This document shows, one piece after another, positions 45,012-54,046 of a stretch of 64,000 bases of DNA. Every line of letters begins with the position of its first letter. Within the stretch, counting starts at the first letter, position 1. The notes under the pieces were generated by a model. That model saw nothing but the letters and a program-made list of their open reading frames with translations. It searched no databases and was not told where the DNA came from. The stretch is from Afipia sp. Lineage in GTDB: Bacteria; Pseudomonadota; Alphaproteobacteria; Rhizobiales; Xanthobacteraceae. The stretch is taken from NCBI GenBank assembly GCA_024707075.1, contig JANQAK010000003.1:1054001-1118000 (forward strand), given 5' to 3'. The position numbers and the translations under genes are program-made.

Positions 45012-45992
45012 TTACTGAAACCCGACAAAGCGGTGCGGCGTGTAAGGCGCCTCAAGCGCGGCGATTTCGTCGGGCGTGAGTTTCAACGACAGCGCCGCCA
45101 CCGCGTCGGTGAGATGGTTCGGCTTCGAGGCGCCGACGATGGGCGACGTGATCTCCTGCTTCTGCGCGACCCAGGCCAGCGCCACCTGCGCCTGCGGCAC
45201 ACCGCGCGCGTTGGCGATGGCCGCGACCTGCTCAACGATCTTGCGATCCGACTCGATCGATTGTGTGTAGAGATTCTTGCCGAACTCGTCGGTCTTCTGC
45301 CGCTCGCTGACCTCATCCCACGCGCGAGTCAGGCGGCCGCGCGCCAGCGGACTCCACGGCATCACCGCGATCTTCTGGTCCGCGCAGAGCGGCAGCATCT
45401 CCCGCTCTTCTTCGCGGTTCAGCAGGTTGACGTGATTCTGCATGCTGACGAATTCGGTCCAGCCGTTGAGCCGCGAGATGTAGAGAGCTTTCGCGAACTG
45501 CCACGCGTGCATCGACGACGCGCCGATGTAACGGGCCTTGCCGCTCTTGACGACATCGTGCAGCGCCTCGAGGGTTTCCTCGATCGGCGTGCCGTAGTCC
45601 CAGCGATGGATCTGATAGAGATCGACATAATCGGTGCCGAGCCGGCGAAGACTGTTGTCGATTTCGGCGAAGATCGCCTTGCGCGACAACCCCGCGCCGT
45701 TCGGGCCGGGCCGCATGCGGTTGAACACCTTGGTCGCCAGCACGATCTCCTCGCGCTTCGCGAAATCCCTGATCGCGCGCCCGACGATTTCCTCCGACGT
45801 TCCGTCGGAATAGACATTGGCGGTGTCGAGGAAATTGATGCCGAGTTCGAGCGCCTGCTTGATGAGAGGGCGGCTTTTCTCTTCATCGAGCGTCCAGCTA
45901 TGACTGCCACGGGACGGATCGCCGTAAGTCATACACCCAAGACAAAGGCGAGATAACTCAAGTCCGGTCTTGCCGAATTTCACGTACTCCAT
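45012..45992 (-). CDS. Aldo/keto reductase
   Basis: NADPH-dependent (by family) reductase of aldehydes or ketones, 326 residues, (beta/alpha)8 barrel. Catalytic residues can be followed: Asp in FLDTANVYSDG and the Tyr of the same block, Lys in LATKVFN, and His in LYQIHRWD. Coenzyme-binding C-terminal part: MPWSPLARGRLTR and SPIVGASKPNHL. Resembles the AKR5/AKR11-like general stress reductases (YajO-type). It is divergent from nothing obvious; its start stands near the end of the aldehyde dehydrogenase gene on the same strand, which may make them one unit. Confidence 0.9.
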   Translation of the reverse strand: MEYVKFGKTGLELSRLCLGCMTYGDPSRGSHSWTLDEEKSRPLIKQALELGINFLDTANVYSDGTSEEIVGRAIRDFAKREEIVLATKVFNRMRPGPNGAGLSRKAIFAEIDNSLRRLGTDYVDLYQIHRWDYGTPIEETLEALHDVVKSGKARYIGASSMHAWQFAKALYISRLNGWTEFVSMQNHVNLLNREEEREMLPLCADQKIAVMPWSPLARGRLTRAWDEVSERQKTDEFGKNLYTQSIESDRKIVEQVAAIANARGVPQAQVALAWVAQKQEITSPIVGASKPNHLTDAVAALSLKLTPDEIAALEAPYTPHRFVGFQ

Positions 45993-46139
45993 GACGTTCT
46001 CCGGTCTGTTCTGTTGTTATCTTGCAGAAGTATCTATCAAGCCGACGAGCGGCCGAAGTTCGTGACACATTCCTTGAAAGTGAAATGCGCGTGGCGCGGC
46101 TATCGGAACAGCCGCGCCGGCGCTTTAAGCGTTTTAATC

Positions 46140-47570
46140 TCAGGCCGCATTGAAGCCCGCGATGGCCTTCACTTCGAGATATTCCTCAAGGCCGAACTTG
46201 CCCCACTCGCGGCCGTTGCCCGACTGCTTGTAGCCGCCGAACGGCGCGGTCCGCTCATTCGGAACGCCGTTGAGATTGACGTTGCCGGCGCGAAGCTGGC
46301 GGCCGACCTTGCGCGCACGCTCGACAGTGCCAGCCGAAACATAACCGGCAAGACCGTAGGGCGTGTCGTTGGCGATCTTCACCGCGTCCGCTTCATCCTT
46401 CGCGCCCATGATCACGATGACAGGGCCGAAGATTTCCTCGCGGGCGATCGTCATGTCATTGTTGACGTCGGAGAACACGGTGGGCCGCACATAGAAGCCC
46501 TTGTTGACGCCCTCCGGAAGACCGACGCCGCCAGCGACCAGCGTCGCGCCCTCGTCGATGCCCTTCTGGATCAGCGCCTGGATCTTGTCCCACTGCGTGC
46601 GATTGACCACCGGACCGATGGTGGTGCCCTCGGCGCGCGGATCGCCGGCCTTGGTCTTGTCGGCGACGGTCTTGGCGATGGCCGCGATCTCCTTGATCTT
46701 CGCCTGCGGCACGATCATGCGGGTCGGCGCGTTGCACGACTGACCCGAGTTGTTGAAGACGTGCGCCACGCCGCCGGTCACGGCCTTGGTGAAATCCGCA
46801 TCGTCGAGAATGATGTTCGGCGACTTGCCGCCCAGTTCCTGACTGACGCGTTTCACGGTGTTCGCGGCGCGCTTGGCGACATCGATGCCAGCGCGGGTCG
46901 AACCGGTGAACGAGATCATGTCGATCCCCGGATGTTCGCTCATCGCGACGCCGACATCGGGACCGAGGCCGTTGATCACGTTGAACACGCCCTTCGGGAC
47001 GCCCGCTTCATGCAGGATTTCCGCGAAGATCAGCGCGGACGACGGCGTGAATTCCGACGGCTTCAGGATCATGGTGCAGCCCGCCGCAATCGCAGGCGCG
47101 ACCTTGCAGGCGATCTGGTTGAGCGGCCAGTTCCACGGCGTGATCATGCCAATGACGCCGATGGGTTCGCGCACGACCACCGCCGAGCCGATTGGCTCCT
47201 CAAACTGATAGTCCTTGAGAACCTGAAGCGTCGACGACAGATGACCGAGGCCGGCGCCGGCCTGCATCTTCTCCGCCATCGGCAGCGGCGCGCCCATCTC
47301 ATCGGAGATCGCAGCGCCGACATCCTTCATCCGGGTCTTGTAGACCGCGATGATCTTCTCAAGCAGCGCGACGCGCTCTTCGCGAGTGGTCTGCGAGAAC
47401 GTTTCAAACGCGCGGCGGGCGGCGGCAACGGCCTTATCGACGTCGGCCTTCGAGCCAACCGCGACCTCGTACATCGCCTCTTCCGTGGCCGGATTGACCA
47501 CCGGGATGGACTTCTTGACTGCGGGGTCGACCCAGGCGCCGTCGATATAAAACTGCATGCGATTGGTCAT
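46140..47570 (-). CDS. Aldehyde dehydrogenase family protein
   Basis: NAD(P)-dependent oxidiser of an aldehyde to an acid, 476 residues. The nucleophile Cys lies in NNSGQSCNAPTRM, the general base Glu in QELGGKSPNIIL, and the Asn of the oxyanion hole in TPWNWPLNQI. The cofactor fold GSTRAGIDVAKRA and the C-terminal FGGYKQSGNGREWG are standard. The substrate cannot be told. It is divergent from a LysR-type gene, which likely controls it, and upstream of the aldo/keto reductase on the same strand. Confidence 0.9.
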   Translation of the reverse strand: MTNRMQFYIDGAWVDPAVKKSIPVVNPATEEAMYEVAVGSKADVDKAVAAARRAFETFSQTTREERVALLEKIIAVYKTRMKDVGAAISDEMGAPLPMAEKMQAGAGLGHLSSTLQVLKDYQFEEPIGSAVVVREPIGVIGMITPWNWPLNQIACKVAPAIAAGCTMILKPSEFTPSSALIFAEILHEAGVPKGVFNVINGLGPDVGVAMSEHPGIDMISFTGSTRAGIDVAKRAANTVKRVSQELGGKSPNIILDDADFTKAVTGGVAHVFNNSGQSCNAPTRMIVPQAKIKEIAAIAKTVADKTKAGDPRAEGTTIGPVVNRTQWDKIQALIQKGIDEGATLVAGGVGLPEGVNKGFYVRPTVFSDVNNDMTIAREEIFGPVIVIMGAKDEADAVKIANDTPYGLAGYVSAGTVERARKVGRQLRAGNVNLNGVPNERTAPFGGYKQSGNGREWGKFGLEEYLEVKAIAGFNAA

Positions 47571-47895
47571 GGCGTTTCCCTTAAACTGCCGCGTTCTTGC
47601 GTCGATGATGGGTGAATCGATCAGACGACCGATGAATTCGATGTACCGGCCCTCGCCGATATTTTTTATCGTACCGCTCTTGCACCGGGAGCGAAAGACC
47701 GTCCTCGATCCTTTATCGTCAAATGCGAGTGCGGCGCATGCGAGGCATGCGCGCTGCTCTCACGCCTCGTGCGCGGCGCGAAACCGCAGGGTGCGACATG
47801 CCTCTGAACCGGATAATTCGAGGGATTCCAGTCATTTTGACAATCACGCATTCAACGAGCTTAATATCGGATTCTCAGATATAAAGTAAGGCCCC
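47571..47895. promoter_or_regulatory. Divergent control region with a LysR T-N11-A site
   Basis: A 325-base gap between the aldehyde dehydrogenase and LysR genes. ATATC (47864-47868) and GATAT (47878-47882), 9 bases apart, make an ATC-N9-GAT core of LysR type, 14 bases before the regulator start. A GATAT-TTTTT-ATC element stands near 47658. No coding frame is convincing in between. Confidence 0.55.
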
Positions 47896-48795
47896 ATGGA
47901 TACCGAACTGGCCAGGACCTTCCTCACCGTCGTCGAAGCGGGAAATTTCATCAGCGCGGCTGAACGGCTCCATGTCAGCCAGTCGACCGTCAGCACCCGG
48001 ATCCATACGCTTGAAGACCTGCTGGGCTGCGTTCTGTTCGTCCGCAACAAGGCGGGCACGACGCTGACCTCCGCCGGCCGCCAGTTTCAGAAGCACGCGA
48101 CCGCATTGGTCCGGACGGTGGCGCAGGCGCGCCACGACATCGGTATTCCGGAGGGCTTCAGCGGGACGCTGGTGATCGGCGGCCGCATCGGCCTCTGGGA
48201 AGAATTCCTGCTGCATTGGCTGCCGCTGATGCAGAAGGCGACGCCCACCATCTCCATCCGGGCCGAAAGCGGGCTTGAACCGGAAATCATGCAGGGCCTC
48301 ATCGAGGGCCGGATCGACATCGGCGTCATGTATACGCCGCAAAGCCGCCCCGGCCTGAAAGTCGAGCAACTGTTCGATGAGCGCCTGGTGATGGTGTCAA
48401 CCAGCGCGAAGAGCGCGCCTGAACCTCAGACCGGATACGTCTATGTCGACTGGGGACCTGAATTTTACACGCGGCACAGCGCATGCTTTCCGAATTTCGG
48501 CGGGCCTTCGCTGACGGCCAATATCGGCTGGCTTGGATTGCAGCACCTGATGAAAAATGGCGGATCCGGATATTTTCCGATGCGGATCGTGCTTCCTCAT
48601 ATCGCCGCGAAACGGCTGCATGTCGTCGCCGGTGCGCCCGAGTTTTCCATGCCGGCCTATGTCGCCTACCCGGTCGACAGCGAACGCGAGGTCATCAGAG
48701 ACGCCGTGGCATTGATGCATCGGGTAGCGGCCTCGGCCACGAAAAGCAACGCCGCCGGAAAGCCCGCCAGGCGAGCGGCCGCAAGCAAGCGTTAG
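47896..48795 (+). CDS. LysR family transcriptional regulator
   Basis: A 299-residue regulator. The N-terminal helix-turn-helix is clear: LARTFLTVVEAGNFISAAERLHVSQSTVSTRIHTLEDLLGCVLFVRN. The remaining two-lobed periplasmic-binding-like domain senses an unknown effector. AAGG 4 bases before ATG 47896 sets the start. It is divergent from the aldehyde dehydrogenase gene, with a T-N11-A type palindrome close to its own start, so control of that gene and of itself is likely. The tail is rich in Ala, Lys and Arg. Confidence 0.92.
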   Translation: MDTELARTFLTVVEAGNFISAAERLHVSQSTVSTRIHTLEDLLGCVLFVRNKAGTTLTSAGRQFQKHATALVRTVAQARHDIGIPEGFSGTLVIGGRIGLWEEFLLHWLPLMQKATPTISIRAESGLEPEIMQGLIEGRIDIGVMYTPQSRPGLKVEQLFDERLVMVSTSAKSAPEPQTGYVYVDWGPEFYTRHSACFPNFGGPSLTANIGWLGLQHLMKNGGSGYFPMRIVLPHIAAKRLHVVAGAPEFSMPAYVAYPVDSEREVIRDAVALMHRVAASATKSNAAGKPARRAAASKR

Positions 48796-48905
48796 ATGCG
48801 CGCATCGGCCGGGCGGATGTATCCAGGTTCCCGATACGATCGGCCAGTATTTATCGCTTGCCGGCCATCGCATGGAGGCGAAAATGATTGCGCCCGCAAT
48901 CGCAG

Positions 48906-49382
48906 ATGGAAAAAGCAATGTATCGAACATCCTCCGGTCGCGAGACCGCTCCGCTTGGCATCATGGATGCGCTGCTAGCATCGGCGTCGGATGCTATTAT
49001 TGCAACGGACCGCGACAGCGTGGTCACGTTCTGGAATCCTGGCGCAGTTCAGATCTTCGGGTTTTCCGCCGATGAAGCAATCGGCCAATCTCTCGATTTC
49101 ATCATTCCGGAAAATCTGAGGGAGCGGCACGGAGCCGGCTATCGGGAGGTGATGATGAGCGGCCAGAGCCGATATGGCGAGGGCGATCTGTTGTCCGTTC
49201 CGGCCCTGACCAAGAGCGGCCGGCGCATCTCCGTCGAGTTCACGATCGCGCTGCTGCGCGACGCGCACGGCTCGCCCATTGGCACCGCCGCTATTTTGCG
49301 CGACGTGACACGGAATTTCGAAGAGCGGCTCGCCTTGCGGCGACAGGTCGCGGAATTTCAGAGAGCCACATCCGGCGCCTGA
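48906..49382 (+). CDS. Single PAS-domain protein
   Basis: About 158 residues comprising one PAS domain (MDALLASASDAIIATDRDSVVTFWNPGAVQIFGFSADEAIGQSLDFIIPENLRERH) with its PAC part (GTAAILRDVTRNFEER). No kinase or other output domain follows, so it may be a partner or a stand-alone sensor. Family members often bind haem or flavin; I see no unambiguous haem ligand. The start is uncertain: a strong ribosome site GGAGG precedes ATG 48884 in another frame, which may point to one more base error upstream of residue 20. Confidence 0.75.
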   Translation: MEKAMYRTSSGRETAPLGIMDALLASASDAIIATDRDSVVTFWNPGAVQIFGFSADEAIGQSLDFIIPENLRERHGAGYREVMMSGQSRYGEGDLLSVPALTKSGRRISVEFTIALLRDAHGSPIGTAAILRDVTRNFEERLALRRQVAEFQRATSGA

Positions 49383-49615
49383 GCGGAAACATACTTCCGG
49401 CGCGACATTTTCAGAAGCCTGATCTGATTTGACATGGTTCCGGCCGAAGCGATAGCGTTCAGGCCGACATCGTCTTCGCCCCTCAACCACGCACGCCACC
49501 CACCCCAACGCACGCTGCGTTGCAAAATGGCCCGCCATCACGGGATGGCTGGCAAAAGAATGCGCAGGTCTATGGTGTTTGAAACAACCATTGCAGCCGG
49601 AAAAGGTATCGTAGC
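49383..49615. other. Gap without visible gene
   Basis: 233 bases between the PAS gene and the acyl-CoA dehydrogenase pair. No conserved frame, strong hairpin or repeat was noticed. It probably carries the promoter of the acyl-CoA dehydrogenase operon. Confidence 0.4.
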
Positions 49616-50674
49616 TTGATTGACAATATCGTCGCGGAGACTGCCGAGCGCATTTTCACCGACCTTGCAGATGCACAAAGCATCAACAGCGCTGCGAATG
49701 ACGGCTGGAAATCAACGCTCTGGACTGCGCTCAGCGATGCAGGCTTGCCCCTATCGTGGGTGCCGGAAGACTGCGATGGCTCCGGCGCAAATCTAGCGGA
49801 CGGCTTCAGCGTCGCTAGTTCGGCGGGCCGGTTCGCAGTCTCTATTCCGCTGGTCGAAACAATGCTCGCCGGCTGGCTGCTGTCGCGGGCCGGGCTTCCC
49901 CTCCCCGTCCGGCAAAATGACGATCGCGCCGGCACGCCCGCAGGATCGAATCACGATCAATGCGGACGGGACACTAAGCGGCCGCGCCCGTGGCGTTCCA
50001 TTTGCGTCCGAGGCCGGACATATCGCCGTGATCGCGTCTGGCGCGCAGGAGTCACGATAGCGCTCGTGAAAGCCTCTGCCTGCCGGATCGAGGCCGGAGA
50101 GAACCTCGGCAACGATGCGTCGGACACCGTGACCTTCACCAATGTCAAACCCGTTTCGGCAAAGCCTGCGCCAGCAGGAACAACACCATCTTCACTGATG
50201 CTGATGGGCGCAGCATTGCGCAGCCTGCAAATCGCGGGCGCACTGGAAACCATGCTCGACATCACGGTGCGCTACTCGAACGAACGCATTGCGTTCGAGA
50301 AGCAGATTTCGAAATTCCAGGCGGTGCAGCACAATCTCGCAAAACTCGCGGGCGAAGTCGCAGTCGCCGTCGCCGCCGCCGGATCGGCAGCGGATGCCAT
50401 CGCGAACAGCGCGTCGTTCGACGACGGCGTTTTCCTTGAGGTCGCCGCGGCCAAAATTCGCTGCGCGGAGGCTGCGGAAAAAGGCGCGGCCATCGCGCAT
50501 CAGGTGCACGGCGCCATCGGCTTCTCGATGGAGCACATTCTGCATCGCTATACGTTGCGCGCGCTGGCCTGGCGCGATGACTTCGGCCAGGAAAGCTACT
50601 GGGCCACCGAGCTTGGCAAATTCGTCGCCGCCCGCGGCGCGGACGAGTTGTGGCCGCTGGTCGCTTCGCGCTGA
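49616..50674 (+). CDS. Acyl-CoA dehydrogenase, first of a pair, with a scrambled middle
   Basis: FAD enzyme that dehydrogenates an acyl-CoA; 352 residues from TTG 49616. The N-terminal helical domain (PLSWVPEDCDGSGANLADG) and the C-terminal helical domain (GALETMLDITVRYSNERIAFEKQISKFQAVQHNLAKLA, HQVHGAIGFSMEHILHRYTLRALAWRDDFG) are well conserved. Between them, 49907-50053 is read out of phase. An extra G at 49907 and a missing base near 50052 cancel out and leave about 49 meaningless residues. The other phase gives SGKMTIAPARPQDRITINAD and VPFASEAGHIAVIASGAQE, a normal middle domain. It is operonic with the next two genes. Confidence 0.82.
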   Translation: MIDNIVAETAERIFTDLADAQSINSAANDGWKSTLWTALSDAGLPLSWVPEDCDGSGANLADGFSVASSAGRFAVSIPLVETMLAGWLLSRAGLPLPVRQNDDRAGTPAGSNHDQCGRDTKRPRPWRSICVRGRTYRRDRVWRAGVTIALVKASACRIEAGENLGNDASDTVTFTNVKPVSAKPAPAGTTPSSLMLMGAALRSLQIAGALETMLDITVRYSNERIAFEKQISKFQAVQHNLAKLAGEVAVAVAAAGSAADAIANSASFDDGVFLEVAAAKIRCAEAAEKGAAIAHQVHGAIGFSMEHILHRYTLRALAWRDDFGQESYWATELGKFVAARGADELWPLVASR

Positions 50675-50689
50675 GAGAGGAAGATCAAC

Positions 50690-51850
50690 ATGACCGCAGC
50701 GCTTCGTTTCGATCAGATCTGTTTGCCGGAAGAATGCGAGACGCTGCGTCGCGAAGTGCGCGCGTTCCTCGCCGAGGAAATCGCGGCCGGCACCTTCAAT
50801 CCGCACGAACCGCAGCGGGAAGACAGCGACATTCCTGAGTTCAGCCATCGCGTCGGCCAGCGCGGCTGGATCGGCATGACATGGCCGAAGAAATACGGCG
50901 GCCACGAGCGCACCTTCCTTGAGCGTTACGTCGTCACCGAGGAGATGCGGGTGGCCAACGCGCCCACCCGCCGCTTCTTCGTCGCCGACCGCCAGAGCGG
51001 CCCCGTGCTACTCAAATACGCCAGCGAGCGGATCAAGATGGACATCGTGCCGCGCATCTGCCGCGGCGAAGTCTGTTTCGCCATCGGCATGAGCGAGCCG
51101 AACTCTGGCTCCGATCTGTTCGCCGCCAAGACCAAGGCGACCAAGACCGAGGGTGGCTGGCTGATCAACGGCACCAAGATCTGGACCACCTCGGCGCATA
51201 TCGCGGACTACATGCTCGCGATCTTCCGCACCTCGCCGCCGACCAAGGAAAACCGCCGTCACGGCCTGACGCAGTTTCTGGTGGACATGAAGACGCCGGG
51301 CATCACGGTCAACCCGATTGCGCAGATCAGCGGACTGAAGGAATTCAACGAAGTCGTGTTCGAGGACGTGTTCCTTCCCGACGACTATGCACTCGGCGAG
51401 ATCGATGGCGCATGGAAGCAGGCCACCAGTGAACTGTCCTATGAGCGCAGCGGACCGGAACGCTTTCTCGAAACCTATTATGTGCTGACCGAACTGGTGC
51501 GCGCGCTGGGACCGAACCCCGATGCACGCGGCGCGGAAGGCATCGGCCGGCTGGTGGCGCAGCTTCACGCCATGCGCCGCATGTCGGTTTCAGTCGCGGG
51601 CATGTTGCAGGCAGGCAAGGAACCCGTGGTGGAAGCCTCCATCGTCAAGGACATCGGCACCATCTGGGAGCAGCAGTTGCCGCATCGCGTGCGCGACCTC
51701 GCCGCATTCATCGACACTGATGCTTCCAATCATCACACGCTCGAGGAGCAACTGGCCTTCGCCATCAAGATCGCGCCAAAGCTGACGATCCAGGGCGGCA
51801 CCACGGAAGTGCTGCGCGGCATCATCGCACGCGGGCTTGGACTGCGCTGA
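50690..51850 (+). CDS. Acyl-CoA dehydrogenase, second of a pair
   Basis: A 386-residue acyl-CoA dehydrogenase with all three domains: GWIGMTWPKKYGGHERTFLERYVVTEEM, the flavin-contacting strand CFAIGMSEPNSGSDLFAAKTKATKTEGGWLINGTKIWTTSAHIADYM, and the C-terminal helices ending LTIQGGTTEVLRGIIARGLGLR. It begins 15 bases after its partner ends. Adjacent non-identical pairs like this often form alpha2beta2 dehydrogenases acting on bulky or aromatic side chains; the substrate here is not shown by the sequence. Confidence 0.92.
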   Translation: MTAALRFDQICLPEECETLRREVRAFLAEEIAAGTFNPHEPQREDSDIPEFSHRVGQRGWIGMTWPKKYGGHERTFLERYVVTEEMRVANAPTRRFFVADRQSGPVLLKYASERIKMDIVPRICRGEVCFAIGMSEPNSGSDLFAAKTKATKTEGGWLINGTKIWTTSAHIADYMLAIFRTSPPTKENRRHGLTQFLVDMKTPGITVNPIAQISGLKEFNEVVFEDVFLPDDYALGEIDGAWKQATSELSYERSGPERFLETYYVLTELVRALGPNPDARGAEGIGRLVAQLHAMRRMSVSVAGMLQAGKEPVVEASIVKDIGTIWEQQLPHRVRDLAAFIDTDASNHHTLEEQLAFAIKIAPKLTIQGGTTEVLRGIIARGLGLR

Positions 51851-51880
51851 ACAATAGCAAACACCGAACGAGGACCATTC

Positions 51881-52666
51881 ATGAGCGGCTTCACCGACAT
51901 CGGCGTCGAAAAACACGGGCATGTCACGCTGATCGAGATTCGCCGGCCGCCGCTGAATTTCTTCGATTTGTCGCTGATCCGGCAGATCGCCGACGCGCTC
52001 GGCGAGATCGACAACGATATGGACGCGCGCGCGGTCGTGCTCGCCTCGCAAGGCAAGGCGTTCTGCGCCGGCGCAAACTTCAATCGTCCGGCGGGATTTG
52101 ACGGAGATGCCGCGTCCGGCGACGGCACCACCGGCGATCTCTATCGCGAGGCGGTTCGCATCTTCGGCAACAAGAAGCCGATCGTTGCCGCTGTTCAAGG
52201 TGCTGCCATCGGCGGGGGCCTCGGTCTTGCGGTATCGGCCGATTTCCGTGTCGCCTGCCCCGAGGCGCGCTTCGCCGCGAACTTCACCCGGCTTGGGTTC
52301 CATCCCGGTTTCGGCCTGACCGTGACGCTGCCGGAAGTGATCGGCAAGAACAACGCCGCGCTGATGTTCTACACCAGCCGCCGCGTGACCGGCGAGGAAG
52401 CCTTCAGGATGGGCTTGGCCAATGTACTGGTGCCACAGGATCAGGTGCGGGACGCGGCGTTCAAGCTCGCTGGCGAGATCGCGGAGAATTCGCCGCTCGG
52501 ACTGATGTCGACTCGCGCGACCATGCGTGCGGGATTGGCGGACCGCGTCAAGGCGCAGACCGACCATGAACTCGCGGAACAAACCTGGCTGCGCGAAACC
52601 GAGGATTTCAAGGAAGGTGTGAAATCGACCGAAGAGCGCCGCGCCGGAAACTTCAAGGGGCGGTAA
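51881..52666 (+). CDS. Enoyl-CoA hydratase/isomerase family protein
   Basis: A 261-residue crotonase-fold enzyme. The oxyanion-hole strands are QGKAFCAGANFN and VAAVQGAAIGGGLGLAVSADFRVA. FTRLGFHPGFGLTVTLPEVIG carries the region of the catalytic acids, with His/Gly in place of the usual second Glu, so hydratase activity is not assured. It is third in the acyl-CoA dehydrogenase operon, 30 bases after the second dehydrogenase. It likely adds water to, or isomerises, the enoyl-CoA they make. Confidence 0.9.
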   Translation: MSGFTDIGVEKHGHVTLIEIRRPPLNFFDLSLIRQIADALGEIDNDMDARAVVLASQGKAFCAGANFNRPAGFDGDAASGDGTTGDLYREAVRIFGNKKPIVAAVQGAAIGGGLGLAVSADFRVACPEARFAANFTRLGFHPGFGLTVTLPEVIGKNNAALMFYTSRRVTGEEAFRMGLANVLVPQDQVRDAAFKLAGEIAENSPLGLMSTRATMRAGLADRVKAQTDHELAEQTWLRETEDFKEGVKSTEERRAGNFKGR

Positions 52667-52675
52667 TAAGCCGCC

Positions 52676-54034
52676 TCAATAGCTGAACGTGCTGCGCAGG
52701 CCGAACACAGCGGCATCCTTGATGCGCCGGGTCTGCGTCGGATCGTTGGGATCCGGGATCCCTCCTCCCGGATGAAAGACGTATTGGAACACCGGCGGAA
52801 CGGTCCAGCCGGCTTGAATCTCAGCCAGATACGTCATCTCGAACACCACTTCGAAATCACGCACCGGGAATGGCGCCCCGGTGAATGCCTGCACGTCGCG
52901 GTCGGCGGCGCGTGTCGCATCGGAAATGCGCGCATAGGTCATCGCGATGCCGAACCTGTCGTTCGGACGCGCCTCATTGAAGCCGCCGAACTGAAAGCCG
53001 CCATCGAGATAGAAACTAATCAGATTGCGATCCGACGGGCTGACGGACGTGCGGACAAAAAAGCCGATGCCCTTGTCCGAGCCCGGCGCTGCGCGCGCCA
53101 GCATCTGCTCATAGACGCCGAAGATGCCCTGATTGCCGCGCAGCTTTTGCGGCTCACCCGAGGTCGTGGGATCAGCCTGCGCCAGCCCGCCGACCGCATA
53201 ACGTTGGTCGTTGAACTCGCCGAGATGTTTCCACGCGCCGCCGGTGATCGTGCCCGGCAGCTTGCTTTCGCCGAGCTGGAACCCGTATTTGAGCTGCCCG
53301 ATGATCCACGGCGGATCGTTGACGCGAAACAGCAAACCGTTGCGGTTCTTGATCTGCGGATCGTCCGGACCCGGTGGCGCGGCATCGCCATCGAAAATGG
53401 CGGCATAGGCCGTGATGCTGTCCGATAGCTGCGCCTTGATGCGAACACCCGGCACGGCCAACGGCGGCGACGGCCCGCCGCTCAGCAGATTGATGCCGGT
53501 GATGCCAGGCCACCCCAGCGCCGAATTGGTGAAAATATCGTCGTACTTGCTGTCGATGAATTCGACGTCGGACGCCTGCTGTCCGACCTTCACAAGCAAT
53601 CTGCCGTCGAACAACGACTGCTCGATCCACAATTCATAGAGTCGCGTCGCGGGCAGCGCTTCGACACCGCTGACCAGCATCAGGTTGCCGACATAGTCGC
53701 GCGACAGCCCTTGCCCGTGGATTTGATACATATTGGCGTGAAACTTTGCGCCGGTCCAGCCGACGATCTTTTCGAGATCGGCGTCGGCACCGAGATCGAG
53801 ACGCCCGGTGTAGATCGAACCGCGCCGCATGCCGCCAGAGGCATTGCCGAACACTTCCGCGATGTAGGTCGCATTGAATTGCACGCCCCCGTCGGCCAGA
53901 ATCTCGCGCGGGCTTTTTTTGATCGATGTATTCGCCGCCGGTTTTTCGTCCGCCGCATGCGACATGCACGGCAACGACACACTCATGGCGAGAATTGCGA
54001 CGATCCGCAGCAGCCCGGACAACTGATCTTGCAC
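52676..54034 (-). CDS. Carbohydrate-selective porin, OprB family
   Basis: An outer-membrane beta-barrel of about 452 residues. It has a signal peptide (to about residue 28, MSHAADE) and the OprB pattern: ATYIAEVFGNASGGMRRGSIYTGRLDLGADADLEKIVGWTGAKF near the N-terminus, RLYELWIEQSLFDGRLLVKVGQQ, and a terminal Phe-rich strand ending GLRSTFSY. The final Tyr replaces the usual Phe. It starts at GTG 54034, and the gene faces the acyl-CoA operon convergently, ten bases apart. The sugar or other solute is not known. Confidence 0.88.
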   Translation of the reverse strand: MQDQLSGLLRIVAILAMSVSLPCMSHAADEKPAANTSIKKSPREILADGGVQFNATYIAEVFGNASGGMRRGSIYTGRLDLGADADLEKIVGWTGAKFHANMYQIHGQGLSRDYVGNLMLVSGVEALPATRLYELWIEQSLFDGRLLVKVGQQASDVEFIDSKYDDIFTNSALGWPGITGINLLSGGPSPPLAVPGVRIKAQLSDSITAYAAIFDGDAAPPGPDDPQIKNRNGLLFRVNDPPWIIGQLKYGFQLGESKLPGTITGGAWKHLGEFNDQRYAVGGLAQADPTTSGEPQKLRGNQGIFGVYEQMLARAAPGSDKGIGFFVRTSVSPSDRNLISFYLDGGFQFGGFNEARPNDRFGIAMTYARISDATRAADRDVQAFTGAPFPVRDFEVVFEMTYLAEIQAGWTVPPVFQYVFHPGGGIPDPNDPTQTRRIKDAAVFGLRSTFSY

Positions 54035-54046
54035 AGCCGCTCCGGA

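Noticed and set aside
48872-49075. Separate 67-residue gene starting before the PAS gene
   Set aside because: Good ribosome site but no domain after about 20 residues and total overlap with the PAS gene; more likely the true PAS start behind a base error.
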